Position numbers and translations under genes: made by a program
Shown: positions 47,111-57,630 of the stretch, one piece after another
How the letters are laid out: each line of letters begins with the position of its first letter
Numbering within the stretch: the first letter of the stretch is position 1
Notes under the pieces: generated by a model
The model's database searches: none
What the model saw: only the letters and a program-made list of their open reading frames with translations
What the model was told of the DNA's origin: nothing
Source: an uncultured Alphaproteobacteria bacterium
GTDB taxonomy: Bacteria > Pseudomonadota > Alphaproteobacteria > Thalassobaculales > Thalassobaculaceae
Assembly: GCA_937776645.1 (NCBI GenBank)
Contig: CALMRI010000032.1
Span: forward strand, 1 to 64,000
Length of the DNA stretch: 64,000 nucleotides
Reading direction: 5' to 3'

Positions 47111-47734
47111 GTGCGTCGTAGAACACTAAATTTGGCGCTTGCTTGGTTGTTGGCTGCGCCAGTACTGACGGCGGTCGGCGGGCGTAGCGTCTTTGCCCAG
47201 GATAGTTTCGATCTGGAAACCGCCTTGGGAACCCGGATGATCGGTGACCCTGATGCCAAGGTGACCTTGGTCGAATATTTTTCGCTGACTTGTCCACATT
47301 GCGCGCTCTTTCATGCCGAGACCTATCCGAAGCTGAAAGAAAAATACATCGACACCGGCAAGGTCAAACTGGAATTCCGCGACTTTCCGCTGGATCAATG
47401 GGCCTTGCGCGCGGCCGCGTTAGCGCGTTGCCTGCCGGCCAAACGGTATCCTGCGATGATCAGTTTGTTGATGGAGAAACAGGCGTCCTGGGCGAATGTG
47501 GCGGATCCGTTAAGCGAGCTTCTGCGCAACGGAGAGCTCGCCGGTCTGGACCGGGATAGCGCCAAGGCCTGCATGACTAATGATAAACTGCTCGATGGCA
47601 TCATCGCCATGAGGCTGGTGGGCAGCCAGAAATACGACATCAGCTCGACACCGTCATTCCTGCATGATGGCGCGAAGGTCGATGCCTATACGTTCGAGGA
47701 GTTCGATGAACTTTTGGGCGGTTCCGTGGCGTAA
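47111..47734 (+). CDS. DsbA family thiol-disulfide protein
   Basis: 207 residues, GTG start. A signal peptide (LALAWLLAAPVLTAVGG, cleaved near VFAQ) directs it to the periplasm. The thioredoxin fold carries the active-site CPHC in YFSLTCPHCALFHAE and the cis-proline in DISSTPSFLHDG. Probably a DsbA-like oxidase or isomerase. It is placed between dciA and smc, as in many alphaproteobacteria. Confidence 0.92.
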   Translation: MRRRTLNLALAWLLAAPVLTAVGGRSVFAQDSFDLETALGTRMIGDPDAKVTLVEYFSLTCPHCALFHAETYPKLKEKYIDTGKVKLEFRDFPLDQWALRAAALARCLPAKRYPAMISLLMEKQASWANVADPLSELLRNGELAGLDRDSAKACMTNDKLLDGIIAMRLVGSQKYDISSTPSFLHDGAKVDAYTFEEFDELLGGSVA

Positions 47735-47763
47735 CGCCGGGTTGACTATCGGGGATCGCGAGC

Positions 47764-50700
47764 GTGCAATTCAATCGTCTCAGGCTTAGTGGCTTCAAGT
47801 CTTTCGTCGATGCGGCGGAGCTTGAAATTGCCCGTGGATTGACCGGCGTCGTCGGCCCGAATGGCTGTGGTAAATCCAATCTGGTCGAGGCGTTGCGGTG
47901 GGTGATGGGCGAGACCTCTGCCAAGCGGATGCGCGGCGGCGAGATGGACGACGTGATCTTCGGCGGCTCGTCGGCGCGACCGGCGCGCAATGTCGCCGAG
48001 GTGGCGCTTTTGGTCGACAACTCGGACCGAACAGCACCGGCGGAGTTGAACGATGCGCCGGAACTGAACATCATCCGGCGGATCGAGCGAACCAAAGGAT
48101 CGAATTACCGGGTGAACGGTCGGGAGGTGCGGGGCCGCGACGTGCAGTTGTTGTTCGCCGATGCCGGGACCGGCGCGCGCTCGGCCGGGATTGTCAGCCA
48201 GGGTCGGATCGGCGCCATCATCAACGCCAAGCCGTCGGAGAGGCGCATCATTCTGGAGGAGGCGGCCAATATCCGTGGGCTGCACACCAGACGTCATGAA
48301 GCGGAATTGCGGCTGAAGGCGGCGGAAGCCAATCTCGAACGCCTTGAGGATGTGGTGAACGCCTTGCGGACCCAACTAAATGGTCTGCGTCAACAGGCGC
48401 GTCAGGCGGTGCGATACCGATCGGTGAGTGAGCAGATCCGCAAAGCCGAGTCGGTACTGTTGCACGGACGATGGCAGGCGCAGATGGCCGAACGCTTGGT
48501 CAAGGCGGCGATCTTGCGGGATGTCGAGGCGACGGTTGGTGAGGCCATTGGCCAGGCGGCGCGGGAATCGGCGCGTCAAGCGGATCTGGCGGCAAAGATG
48601 CCGGCGTTGCGTCAGACCGAGGCCGAGACCTCGGCGGGTTTGCAGCGGCTGACCCTGGCGCGAGGTGAGTCGGATAGCGAACAGCAGCGCATTGTCACGG
48701 CCCGCTCCGAGGCCGAGTCGCGGTTGCGGCAGATTGGCGACGATGTAGAACGCGAGACCGCTCTGGCGGCAGAAGCGCGCGAGTCAGTTGGCCGCCTAGC
48801 GGTGGAACGGGCGGCAATCGAAAAATCCAAGGAGGGCGAGCAGGAACGTGAGGCCGGCGCCGCGACCAGGCTTGCCGAGGCTAACAGGTTGGCAGATGAA
48901 GTAGAGGCGCGGATTTCCGCTCTAACCGAAGTTATCGCTACCACCGAAGCCCGGCGCGCCGCCTTACAGCGTCAGGTGCGGATGGCCGTCGAGCGTTATG
49001 ACCGTCTGCAGCAGCAACTTGAAGGGTTGGATCGCCAACACCAGGAGCTCAGGGATTGCACGGTGGCGCCGGTGGAAGTCGCGGCAGCCGATCAGGCGGT
49101 CGAAAGCGCCGGCGCACGGATGGAAGCTGCTCGGGTAGCGGTTGATACAGCCGAGGAACAGAAAGGCGAACGCGTGCGCCGAGGTTGATGCGGCGCGCGA
49201 TGCCCTGCGCGAAATTGAGGCGGTTGTCGCCAAGCTTGATGCCGAGGTAGGTGCGCTGCGGGACATGCTGTCGGCCGACGCCCCTGCCGGACTGGCGCCG
49301 GTACTTGACCAAATCACCGTCGAGACCGGCTATGAAAACGCCTTGGGCGCATCGCTGGGCGATGATCTGACGGCGCCGCTTGGCGCCGGCGATGGCGCGG
49401 CGGAGCCCCGGCATTGGGTCGAGGCGGGCGCCGGGCAGGCCAATCCACAGGATCGCATTGCAGCGTTTCCCGCCGGCGTCGTGGCGCTTGATCAAATGGT
49501 TCGCGGGCCAGCCGAGCTGACCCGGCGGCTTGCGCAAATCGGTGTTGCCAGCGATCCGGGCGAGGCATTGCGATTGCAGGCTGGCCTGGCGCAAGGCCAG
49601 CGGCTGACCTCGCCTGAGGGCGGTCTTTGGCGCTGGGACGGATTTGTCGTGGCCGTGGATGCACCGAGCGCGGCGGCGGTGCGGATGCGTCAGCGCAACC
49701 GGTTGACCGACATCGATGCGCGGCGTCCGGCCGTGGCCGGGGACCTTGCCGCCGCCCAGGCGCGGGTGCTTGTCGAACGCGACGCCCTCGCCGGGTTGAG
49801 CGAGCGGGAAAAGCAGAGCCGGGCCGACCACCGCGAGGCGATGGGCGCGCTTGATGCGGCGCGCAAACACCACGGAGCGTTGCAGGGACGCCTCGCCGAA
49901 CTTGAAAGTAAGCTCAGAGGTATCGAGGAAAGCCGACTGCGCCTTGAAGCAGATCGCGCTGAGGCGGTGGAGCAGCGTGGTCAGGGCGAAAGCGAATTGG
50001 CCGATCTGGGCGATGTCGAGGCGCTTCGGGCCGAGAGCGCTGGGCATCGCCGAACGCTGGGCGAGCGCCGCGTCGAACTCGCCGATGCCCGAAGCGACCA
50101 CGACCAATTGGTGCGCGAGGTACAGGGACGGCGCACGCGTCTCAGCGCGATCGTCGCCGAGCAATCGACCTGGAGTGACCGGGTTGAGCGGGCGACGGTG
50201 CGAATGCGGGAATTGGACGAGCGCTGGGAATCGGAAACCGCCGAGATCGGCCGGCTGGCCGCCCGCCCGAGCTCAGATCGCCGAACAACGCGCTAAACTG
50301 GTAAGCGCCATAGGGCAGGCCGAGGCCAAGCGACGGAGCGCGGCCGATGATCTGGCGGCGGCGGAGGGTGCTCTCGGTCAAGCCGATCATGCTTCACGCG
50401 AGGCGGACCGGGCGGTCGCCACGGCCCGAGAAAACCGGGTGCGCGCCGAGTCCGAACTGAGCCAAGTAAACCAGGCGCTTTCAGCGTTGCGTGAGCGGGT
50501 TTCCGAGCGTCTGGAGTGTCTGCCCGACCAAATTCTCGAAAAAGCCGGAATCGCCGCGGACGAGGATCTTCCCGATATCGACTCGACCGAGGCTCGGTTG
50601 GAGCGGCTCACCCGTGAGCGGGAGCGAATTGGCGCGGTCAATTTGCGGGCCGAGCAGGAAGTCGAGGAACTGGAGCAGCAGATCGAGGGGATGGAGAACG

Positions 50701-51255
50701 AGCGCGACGATTTGGTTGGTGCGATCGCCCGGTTGCGGCGCGCCATCGCCTCGCTCAACCGAGAGGGACGGGAGCGGTTGTTAGTAGCCTTCGAGAAGGT
50801 GAACGGCCATTTCCAAGATCTCTTCGTTCGCCTGTTTGGCGGCGGCCGGGCGCATCTCACCCTGGTCGAGGCGGATGATCCCCTGGATGCCGGTCTGGAG
50901 ATTATGGCCAGCCCGCCGGGCAAAAAGCTGCAGATGCTGTCGCTGCTGTCCGGCGGCGAGCAGGCCTTGACGGCGACCGCCCTTGGTGTTCGCGGCGTTT
51001 TTGACTAACCCGGCGCCGGTCTGCGTGCTCGACGAGGTCGACGCGCCGCTTGACGATAGTAATGTCGATCGCTTTTGCAATCTGCTGCAGGACATCTCCC
51101 GGACCACCGGAACCCGTTTCTTGATTATCACGCACCATCGCTTGACCATGGCTCGGATGGACCGATTGTTCGGCGTGACCATGGCTGAACAGGGAGTCAG
51201 CCAGCTCGTCTCGGTCGACCTGGAAGGGGCCCAGCAGTTGCGTGAGTCGGCTTAA
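47764..51255 (+). pseudogene. smc: Chromosome segregation protein SMC, three frameshifts
   Basis: Together about 1160 residues, normal for SMC, but in four pieces. Piece one (GTG start) has Walker [21 protein letters not shown] and the first coiled coil. The hinge (VLDQITVETGYENALGASLG) and second coil follow in a second frame, then the third, and the last piece has Walker B in [19 protein letters not shown]. The signature [13 protein letters not shown] is in the third. Each junction needs one extra base: near 49179-49180, 50262-50271 and 50985-50986. All conserved parts survive, so sequence error or very recent mutation is possible. Confidence 0.9.
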
Positions 51256-51451
51256 GTGGAGGCCGTTCTGTGTAACTTGCCGTCGCGCTATCGGTAATGG
51301 ATTGAAATATCGCGTTTATTTCAGCTGAAACTGACCCGGGTTCCGCCTTGACATCGGGGGTAATCGTTCCCTATGTTTGCCGCGATTTCGTGGGGTCTCT
51401 GCGAGTTCGAACTGGCGCTGAGCGCGTGGACGGAAGGTCGACGAGTGCCAC

Positions 51452-51824
51452 ATGGCGAAAGACGACCGTAACGGACCGCCGTCACTCGAGGACCTGGATG
51501 CCCGACTTCGGTCGGCCCGGGCCGAGGCGGAGCGGAGATCCGACCGACGTGAGCCGGACAGCGCCGCGCCGCCCGCACTCGTGGGAATGGCGATGCGGGC
51601 CGGGGTGGAATTGGTTGCAGGCGTGGCCGTCGGTACAGCCGTCGGTTACGGGTTGGATAAGTGGTTGGAGCACGTCGCCTTGGTTGCTGATCGTGTGCTT
51701 CCTATTGGGCGCCGCTGCTGGGATGCTGAATGCGTACCGCGCGGTGTCCGGACTTGGAATGGCGCTGGGGTATCGGCGTGGGACAGACGAAGACGCGTCC
51801 GCTCGCGGACGTGGTGACGAGTAG
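51452..51824 (+). pseudogene. atpI: ATP synthase protein I, frameshifted
   Basis: AtpI assists c-ring assembly. The frame from 51452 begins MAKDDRNGPPSLEDLDARLR and has the first helix GMAMRAGVELVAGVAVGTAV, then after GYGLDKWL one extra base at 51667-51670 sends it out of frame. The second helix SPWLLIVCFLLGAAAGMLNA is in the neighbouring frame, ending ASARGRGDE. Removing one base rejoins DKWL to TSPWLL. First gene of the Fo cluster. Confidence 0.85.
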
Positions 51825-51836
51825 AGGGGGAAATCC

Positions 51837-52561
51837 GTGGCGTCACCCGTTGAACAGTTCAAGCTGAAGTCGTTGGTCCCGCTTGAGGTCGGCGGCATAG
51901 ATCTGTCTTATACGACATCCGCGCTTTGGATGACGATTACGGTGATCGGCGTGGCCGCGTTTCTGACGCTGAGCATGCGTGGCGGACGCTCTGGTGCCCG
52001 GGCGCTGGCAGTCGATGGCGGAAATGTCCTACGAATTCATCGCCAACATGGTGCGTGAGAACGTTGGCAGCGAGGGGCGGCAGTACTTCCCGTTCGTTCT
52101 GACGCTGTTCCTGTTCATTCTGTTCGGCAATCTCATGGGGATGGTCCCCTACGCCTATACGTTTACCAGCCAGATCATCGTCACCTTCGCGATGGCCTTC
52201 ACCATCTTTCTTGCAGTGACGGTGATTGGTCTGTACCGGCATGGCTCTGCACTTCTTCACGTTGTTTTTCCCATCGGGAACGCCGATCGCCTTGGCGCCG
52301 GTGTTGATACCGATCGAGGTCATCTCCTATTTCGTGCGTCCGGTAAGTCTGTCAGTGCGGCTTTTCGCCAATATGATGGCTGGCCACACGATGATGAAGG
52401 TGTTCGGCGGCTTCGCGGTTCTTATGGGGATTCTCGGTGTGGCGCCGGTGTTGCTGTTGGTGGCGCTTACCGGCTTTGAAATCCTCGTGGCGGTGCTGCA
52501 GGCCTATGTGTTCGCCATGTTGACTTGCATGTATCTCAACGACGCAATCCATCTGCATTGA
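51837..52561 (+). pseudogene. atpB: ATP synthase Fo subunit a, two frameshifts
   Basis: The proton-channel subunit. GTG start behind GAGGGGGAA, 12 bases after atpI. The N-terminal part (SLVPLEVGGIDLSYTTSALW) is in one frame; ALVPGRWQSMAEMSYEFIAN through [10 protein letters not shown] in a second; and [20 protein letters not shown], with the essential Arg in [13 protein letters not shown], in a third. Each change needs a one-base insertion, near 51980-51990 and at 52246. The protein would be inactive as read, yet all functional residues are present. Confidence 0.88.
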
Positions 52562-52625
52562 CGCTACGTCGATCAGAACAACTACTCACTAATTTGGCTT
52601 TACCCCGTAAGGAAGGACCTCTGTC

Positions 52626-52850
52626 ATGGAACTCGAATCCGCGAAGATGATTGGCGCCGGCTTGGCTGTGATCGCACTGGCGGGTGTCGGCGTCGGCATC
52701 GGTAACATCTTTTCCTCTCTCGTCTCCTCGATCGCTCGTAATCCGGCGGCTCGCGGCGAGGTCTTCGGCATCGGTATCCTCGGCTTTGCGCTGACGGAAG
52801 CCATTGCGCTGTTTGCGCTGCTGGTGTCCTTCTTGATCCTGTTCACCTGA
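52626..52850 (+). CDS. atpE: ATP synthase Fo subunit c
   Basis: 74 residues, two helices joined by the polar loop ARNPAARGE. The ion-binding carboxylate is Glu in [12 protein letters not shown] (residue 58). The polar residues of sodium-binding c subunits are not evident, so protons are the likely ion. AAGGAAGGA precedes the ATG. Intact, in contrast to the neighbouring atpB. Confidence 0.95.
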   Translation: MELESAKMIGAGLAVIALAGVGVGIGNIFSSLVSSIARNPAARGEVFGIGILGFALTEAIALFALLVSFLILFT

Positions 52851-52918
52851 TTGTCGGCGAATTGGTGCTCAAGCCTTGATCGGGGCTCGGGCGCTGGTTC
52901 GCGGTGAGGGAAGAACAC

Positions 52919-53551
52919 ATGCGCGCGACTTTCCACGTCTTTCAGGGCAACGCGTTTCGCTGCCTGCCGACCTCCCTAGTTCTGGGGGGGGGGCTGCTTT
53001 TGTCAGGTCTGCTTCTGCCTGGGCCGGCCATGGCATCGGCGACGCCGGGTGAGGCAAAGCTGCCGCAGCTCGATATCCAGACCTATCCGTCACAGATCTT
53101 TTGGCTGATCATCAGCTTTATCGTTCTGTATCTCCTGGTTTCCCGCGTGGCTGTGCCGCGCATTTCAGAAGTTCTGGAAGAACGCCAGGAACGCATTGCT
53201 GATGATCTGGACAAGGCGGAGACCTTGAAAAAGAAAGCCGAACAGGTTCGCGGCGAATACGAAAAAGCTCTAGCCGAGGCGCGGAACAAGGCACATGCGG
53301 CGACCCGCGAGGCACAGGACGCGGTAGCCAAGAGCGGCGCCGTGGTCGAGGCGGAAGCACGCGATAAGGTGACGGTGATGCTGAGGCAGGCGGAGATCCG
53401 GATTGCCGCCGCGAGGAACGAAGCGATCGGTAACGTTCGGTCGGTGGCCCGCGATGTCGCGGGGGACGCGGTCGCGAAATTGATCGGTATTCAGATAACC
53501 GGGGATGAACTCGATCGGGTGGTCAGTTCAGCCATGGAGGGCCGCAGCTGA
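52919..53551 (+). CDS. atpF': ATP synthase Fo subunit b'
   Basis: 210 residues from the ATG at 52919, with GAGGGAAG upstream (a GTG at 52904 is in frame). The N-terminal extension holds a run of ten G (52984-52993) coding LGGG. Then comes one helix, PSQIFWLIISFIVLYLLVSR, and a long charged coiled coil that joins the peripheral stalk. Paired b and b' subunits are usual in alphaproteobacteria and phototrophs. Its stop overlaps the start of atpF (TGATG). Confidence 0.9.
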   Translation: MRATFHVFQGNAFRCLPTSLVLGGGLLLSGLLLPGPAMASATPGEAKLPQLDIQTYPSQIFWLIISFIVLYLLVSRVAVPRISEVLEERQERIADDLDKAETLKKKAEQVRGEYEKALAEARNKAHAATREAQDAVAKSGAVVEAEARDKVTVMLRQAEIRIAAARNEAIGNVRSVARDVAGDAVAKLIGIQITGDELDRVVSSAMEGRS

Positions 53552-54033
53552 TGACCTTCACACCGGAACTCGCAGTTGGCATTGCCTTCGTCATTTTCGT
53601 TGCCCTGGTGCTTTGGAAGGGTATGGCGAAAATTACCGTCGGCCTCGACAAGCGCTCCAAGGGAATCAGCCAACTGCTAGATGAGGCACAGAATTTGCGC
53701 GAAGAGGCGCAAGCGGCTCTGGCCGGCTATCAACGGCAGCAGCGGGATGCCTTGGCCGCGGCCGAGGAAATCATCGCGCACGCCAAGGACGAGGCCGATC
53801 GGATGAAAATAGATGCCGAGGCGGCGCTTGCGGCAACTCTGAAACGGCGCGAGGAGCAGGCTGTCGATCGCATCGCCCAGGCTGAGGCAAAGGCAATTCA
53901 GGATGTGCGTGATCAGGCCGTGGATCTTGTCATTGCTGTGACGACAAAGTTGATTGGCGATAATATGTCGGCGGATGTTCAAGGTCGCCTGATTGGTGAC
54001 GCCACTGGTGAGTTGGCCGGCAAACTCCAATAG
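53551..54033 (+). CDS. atpF: ATP synthase Fo subunit b
   Basis: 160 residues: one N-terminal helix (VGIAFVIFVALVLWKGMAKI) and a long coiled coil (ISQLLDEAQNLREEAQAALA onward). It forms the peripheral stalk with b'. The ATG overlaps the previous stop, implying coupled translation. It is the last gene of the Fo operon; a hairpin terminator follows. F1 genes are not in this window. Confidence 0.93.
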   Translation: MTFTPELAVGIAFVIFVALVLWKGMAKITVGLDKRSKGISQLLDEAQNLREEAQAALAGYQRQQRDALAAAEEIIAHAKDEADRMKIDAEAALAATLKRREEQAVDRIAQAEAKAIQDVRDQAVDLVIAVTTKLIGDNMSADVQGRLIGDATGELAGKLQ

Positions 54034-54067
54034 TGTGATTTCAAGGCTTGGCATTGGTGATTATGAT

Positions 54068-54098
54068 CGAAGGCGGTCGGATTTTCCGGTCGCCTTCG
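54068..54098 (+). terminator. Hairpin terminator after atpF
   Basis: An 8-bp perfect stem (CGAAGGCG with CGCCTTCG) continued by five more pairs, two of them G-T, around an ATTTT loop. Only a short T stretch follows (CATTTGG), so termination may be partly Rho-dependent. It lies 35 bases after the atpF stop. Confidence 0.55.
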
Positions 54099-54258
54099 GC
54101 ATTTGGCGGCTGAATTTTCCGGGGTGAGGATTGTTGCTCTGATCTTTCAATCGGGTCACGCGGTATGTTGGTCGGGACTCCCACCGCCTAATTCTGTTAT
54201 AGGCATGTCAATCGAGGGGGGGCGGATTTGCCCCCGCCGGTTGCTGGGGAGAGCCGTC

Positions 54259-55425
54259 ATGACCGCTTGTATCGTTGGTTGGTCGCACCTGCCGTTCGGC
54301 AAGCGCGAGGGCGAGGATGTCGAGAGCATGATAGTCAAGGTCGCGGCCGATGCCGTGGCCGATGCGGGATTTGAGCCAGCCGACGTGGATGCGGTCTATG
54401 TTGGCCATTTCGGCGGCGCGTTTTCGCCCCAGGCCTTCACCGCTAGTCTTGTTTTCCAAGCCTCTGACGGTTTTCGTTTCAAACCGGCGACACGTGTCGA
54501 AAACGCCTGTGCGACCGGTAGTTCAGCCGTTCACCAAGGGGTCGACTTTATTGAGGCCAAGCGGGGTAGGGTTGTTCTTGTGGTCGGTGTCGAGAAGATG
54601 ACCGATCTCAAGGGGCCGGCCGTTGGCGAGGCTCTGCTGACTGCCAGCTACCTGAAGGAGGAGGCGGGTATCGAAGGCGGCTTCGCCGGTGTCTTTGGGC
54701 AGATCACTCAGACTTATTTTCAGCGCTACGGCGATCAATCCGACGCTCTGGCCAGGATTGCTGCGAAGAACCACAAAAACGGCGTCTCTAATCCCTACGC
54801 ACAGATTCGCAAGGATCTTGGCTATGAGTTCTGCCGGAATATTTCCGACAAAAACCCGCTGGTGGCGGGGCCGTTGCGCCGCACCGATTGCTCGCTGGTC
54901 TCCGATGGCGCGGCGGCGCTGGTGCTGACCGATGTCGAGACCGCGCTTGGTCGACCCAAGGCAGTGGCGTTCCGCGCCCGTGCCCATGTCAACGATTTCC
55001 TGCCAATGTCCAAGCGTGACGTGATCCAATTCGAAGGCTGCACCCAGGCCTGGGGCCAGGCGCTTGGCGCGGCAGGGCTCAGCCTGGACGATCTGTCCTT
55101 CGTCGAGACCCATGACTGCTTCACCATCGCCGAATTGATCGAATATGAGGCGATGGGGCTGGCCAAACCTGGCCAGGGGCATCGAGTGATCGAGGAAGGG
55201 TTGACCCAGAAGGACGGGAAGCTGCCGGTAAACCCGTCTGGTGGATTGAAAGCCAAGGGCCACCCGATCGGCGCTACCGGGGTCTCGATGCATGTGCTGA
55301 CCGCCATGCAGCTACGCGGCGAGGCTGGCGAGATGCAGGTGGCGAACGCCAAACTCGGCGGGGTCTTCAATATGGGCGGTGTCGCGGTGGCGAACCTGGT
55401 CTCGATCCTGGAGCCGATCCGTTAA
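54259..55425 (+). CDS. Thiolase family acetyl-CoA acyltransferase (SCP2-type)
   Basis: 388 residues. The thiolase fold has the nucleophilic Cys in RVENACATGSSAVHQG, His in FVETHDCFTIAELIE and the C-terminal GGLKAKGHPIGATGVSM. This form resembles the SCP2-thiolase group that cleaves branched or sterol-derived 3-oxoacyl-CoAs. The start MTACIVGWSHLPFGK at 54259 with GGGGAGAG upstream is preferred to the frame open from 54103. It is followed by an AcuI-like reductase. Confidence 0.9.
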   Translation: MTACIVGWSHLPFGKREGEDVESMIVKVAADAVADAGFEPADVDAVYVGHFGGAFSPQAFTASLVFQASDGFRFKPATRVENACATGSSAVHQGVDFIEAKRGRVVLVVGVEKMTDLKGPAVGEALLTASYLKEEAGIEGGFAGVFGQITQTYFQRYGDQSDALARIAAKNHKNGVSNPYAQIRKDLGYEFCRNISDKNPLVAGPLRRTDCSLVSDGAAALVLTDVETALGRPKAVAFRARAHVNDFLPMSKRDVIQFEGCTQAWGQALGAAGLSLDDLSFVETHDCFTIAELIEYEAMGLAKPGQGHRVIEEGLTQKDGKLPVNPSGGLKAKGHPIGATGVSMHVLTAMQLRGEAGEMQVANAKLGGVFNMGGVAVANLVSILEPIR

Positions 55426-55512
55426 CCAACCGGTTTTCGGAAGCTCCACCCGGCGTCAGCCAAGCTTGAGCCAGACGCGTTGTTATAAAAACCTGATTCC
55501 CGGAGCTTAATC

Positions 55513-56502
55513 ATGAGTGACTTCCGCGCCCTGGTGCTGCGTGAGGCTGACCGCAAGGTAACGGCGGCCTTCGAGACCTTGACTGAGGCCGACCTGCCGG
55601 AGGGCGACGTCCTGGTCCGGGTGAGCCACTCGACGCTCAATTATAAAGACGGCATGGTGCTGAATGGCATCGGTCGGCTGGTTCGGGACTACCCGCATGT
55701 GCCGGGTATCGATTTTTCCGGCGTGGTAGAGAACTCGCACCATACCGGGTTCAAGCCTGGTGATGAAGTGGTGCTGACCGGTTGGCGGGTTGGCGAGGCG
55801 CATTGGGGCGGTTATGCTGAGAAGGCCCGGGTCAGCGGTGACTGGCTGGTTCCGCTCCCGACCGGACTTTCCATGGCTAACGCCATGGCCATTGGCACCG
55901 CCGGCTTCACCGCGATGCTCGCCGTGCGGGCTCTCGAGGCGCATGGACTCAAGCCTGATGCCGGCGAGGTGCTGGTCACCGGCGCTGCCGGCGGCGTTGG
56001 CAGCGTGGCGACGGCGATCCTGGAAAATCTTGGCTATCGGGTCGCAGGCTCGACCGGCCGTCCCGACCACGCAGATTATTTGAAGGCACTCGGTGTGATG
56101 ACGATCATCGAGCGGGCTGAACTGGCGACGCTGCCGAGCCGTCCTTTAGCCCGCGAGCGGTTCGCCGGCGCGATCGATAATGTCGGCGGCCCAACCCTGT
56201 CCAATCTGTTGACCCAGATAGCCTATGGCGGCTCGGTTGCGGCGGTTGGATTGGCCGGAGGCAGCGATCTGTCGACGACGGTTCTGCCCTTCCTACTTCG
56301 CGGCGTAAATCTGCTGGGGATCGACTCGGTGATGTGCCCGATGGAGCATCGGGTTGAGACCTGGAACCGCCTGGCGCGCGATCTGCCGCTGGATAAATTG
56401 CGGGCGATGGTCGAGGTTCACGCATTGGACGACTTGCCCCGTCTGGGCAAGGAAATCCTCTCCGGCGGGGTGCGCGGCCGCGCGGTGATCAAGATCAGCT
56501 AG
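55513..56502 (+). CDS. Acrylyl-CoA reductase (AcuI/YhdH)-like MDR protein
   Basis: 329 residues of the zinc-free medium-chain reductase branch. Signatures: STLNYKDGMVLNGIGRLVRD, GTAGFTAMLAVRALE, VLVTGAAGGVGSVATAILEN and SVMCPMEHRVETWNRLA at the end. AcuI reduces acrylyl-CoA with NADPH, an intermediate of DMSP and 3-hydroxypropionate metabolism, a fit to a marine-type catabolism, but this is inference. GGAG precedes the ATG. Confidence 0.88.
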   Translation: MSDFRALVLREADRKVTAAFETLTEADLPEGDVLVRVSHSTLNYKDGMVLNGIGRLVRDYPHVPGIDFSGVVENSHHTGFKPGDEVVLTGWRVGEAHWGGYAEKARVSGDWLVPLPTGLSMANAMAIGTAGFTAMLAVRALEAHGLKPDAGEVLVTGAAGGVGSVATAILENLGYRVAGSTGRPDHADYLKALGVMTIIERAELATLPSRPLARERFAGAIDNVGGPTLSNLLTQIAYGGSVAAVGLAGGSDLSTTVLPFLLRGVNLLGIDSVMCPMEHRVETWNRLARDLPLDKLRAMVEVHALDDLPRLGKEILSGGVRGRAVIKIS

Positions 56503-56589
56503 TGAAGTTCGGTTCACATGAGAGCGGCGCCGACCCGCTCCCCCACCCGGGGATGACGCTTGACCGGAAAAGATTTTAGTGGCCGGACT

Positions 56590-57105
56590 TCAGTCGTCGT
56601 AGCTGATCAGCGACGCGAACGGAATGTCGAGCCGGGAGCGACCCTCCAGAAACGTCAGCTCCATGATGCAGGCACTGCCGACCACATTGGCGCCGATTTT
56701 CTTCAATAGATCCGAGGCGGCCTTGAGTGTCCCACCGGTGGCCAGCAAGTCATCGACGATTACCACCCGTTGTCCGACCTCCACCGCGCCCTCCTGGATT
56801 TCAATCGTGTCGGTGCCATACTCAAGGTCATAGGTGAGGGGAATGGTCCGGCCAGGCAATTTCCCCCGCTTGCGGATCATCTGGAAACCCAGTCCAAGTT
56901 GCAGCGCCAGGGGAGCCGCGACCAGAAATCCCCGCGATTCGATCCCCGCCAAAGCATCGGGCTTGAAGGCGGCGACTACTTTTTCAAGTTGGCTAACAGC
57001 TTCCCGCCATGCTTCAGCATGCCCGAGCAAGGTCGAAACGTCATAAAACAAGATGCCCGGTTTGGGGAAATCCGGCACCTGTCGGATATACTGTTTCAGG
57101 TCCAT
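56590..57105 (-). CDS. apt: Adenine phosphoribosyltransferase
   Basis: 171 residues, the normal length. Purine salvage: adenine plus PRPP gives AMP. It begins [20 protein letters not shown] and has [20 protein letters not shown] and the PRPP motif [18 protein letters not shown]. The start at 57105 is chosen over the frame open to 57207. A good promoter lies 104 bases upstream. Confidence 0.96.
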   Translation of the reverse strand: MDLKQYIRQVPDFPKPGILFYDVSTLLGHAEAWREAVSQLEKVVAAFKPDALAGIESRGFLVAAPLALQLGLGFQMIRKRGKLPGRTIPLTYDLEYGTDTIEIQEGAVEVGQRVVIVDDLLATGGTLKAASDLLKKIGANVVGSACIMELTFLEGRSRLDIPFASLISYDD

Positions 57106-57208
57106 GGTTTGCCTTCTTATGATCGGGCCCATGCCGTTTTGGTTGTTGGAGCCCAATCGGTTTAGCCATAATCGCGGTGCGCTAAAACGAAAGTATGAAG
57201 CGGCCACT

Positions 57209-57237
57209 ATTATATTGATTTAGCGCCAAATTCACAA
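57209..57237 (-). promoter_or_regulatory. Sigma-70 promoter of apt
   Basis: On the minus strand TTGTGA and a perfect TATAAT are 17 bases apart, in a locally AT-rich stretch, reading toward apt. It is the best consensus match noticed in the window. Confidence 0.6.
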
Positions 57238-57630
57238 TTCAAGTGCATACAGATTGCGCCCGATCGGTCATTGGCTCGGCTCTAAAGACTTGATATTTAG
57301 GGCAAAAGATACCTAGCTTAAAGGGCCGTTTAGGGCTGCGCGGCTGGTGTTGCTTGATGCTACGGTATTTCACCATTAAGAAAATGATTTTTTCGTATTC
57401 TTTGTTCATTCGATATTGTTTGGCGCTTTTGTTGGTTATCGAGCGAACGAGGATCTTGACGGTCCCGAGGGATAGAAAACGGGAGGTCTCTTCCGCCGGT
57501 GCAGTTTGGAAACGCAAATGAACCGGTATTTCCTGTACCTCCCGTATCACGAATCAACGGCTGAGCATCGATTCGACTCTCATGGTCACGCTGCCTGGGT
57601 GGCGGCGCTGCGCTCGATTTGACAGTCCTG
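57238..57630. other. AT-richer gap upstream of apt
   Basis: About 390 bases. A 103-codon minus-strand frame runs through it but shows no family and no good ribosome site. A 9-base inverted repeat (ACGGGAGGT, with its complement about 55 bases further on) is visible around 57479 and 57536. Confidence 0.35.

Noticed and set aside
57239-57550. 103-codon minus-strand frame upstream of apt
   Set aside because: No ribosome site, no family and a second frame overlaps it; the apt promoter lies next to its end.
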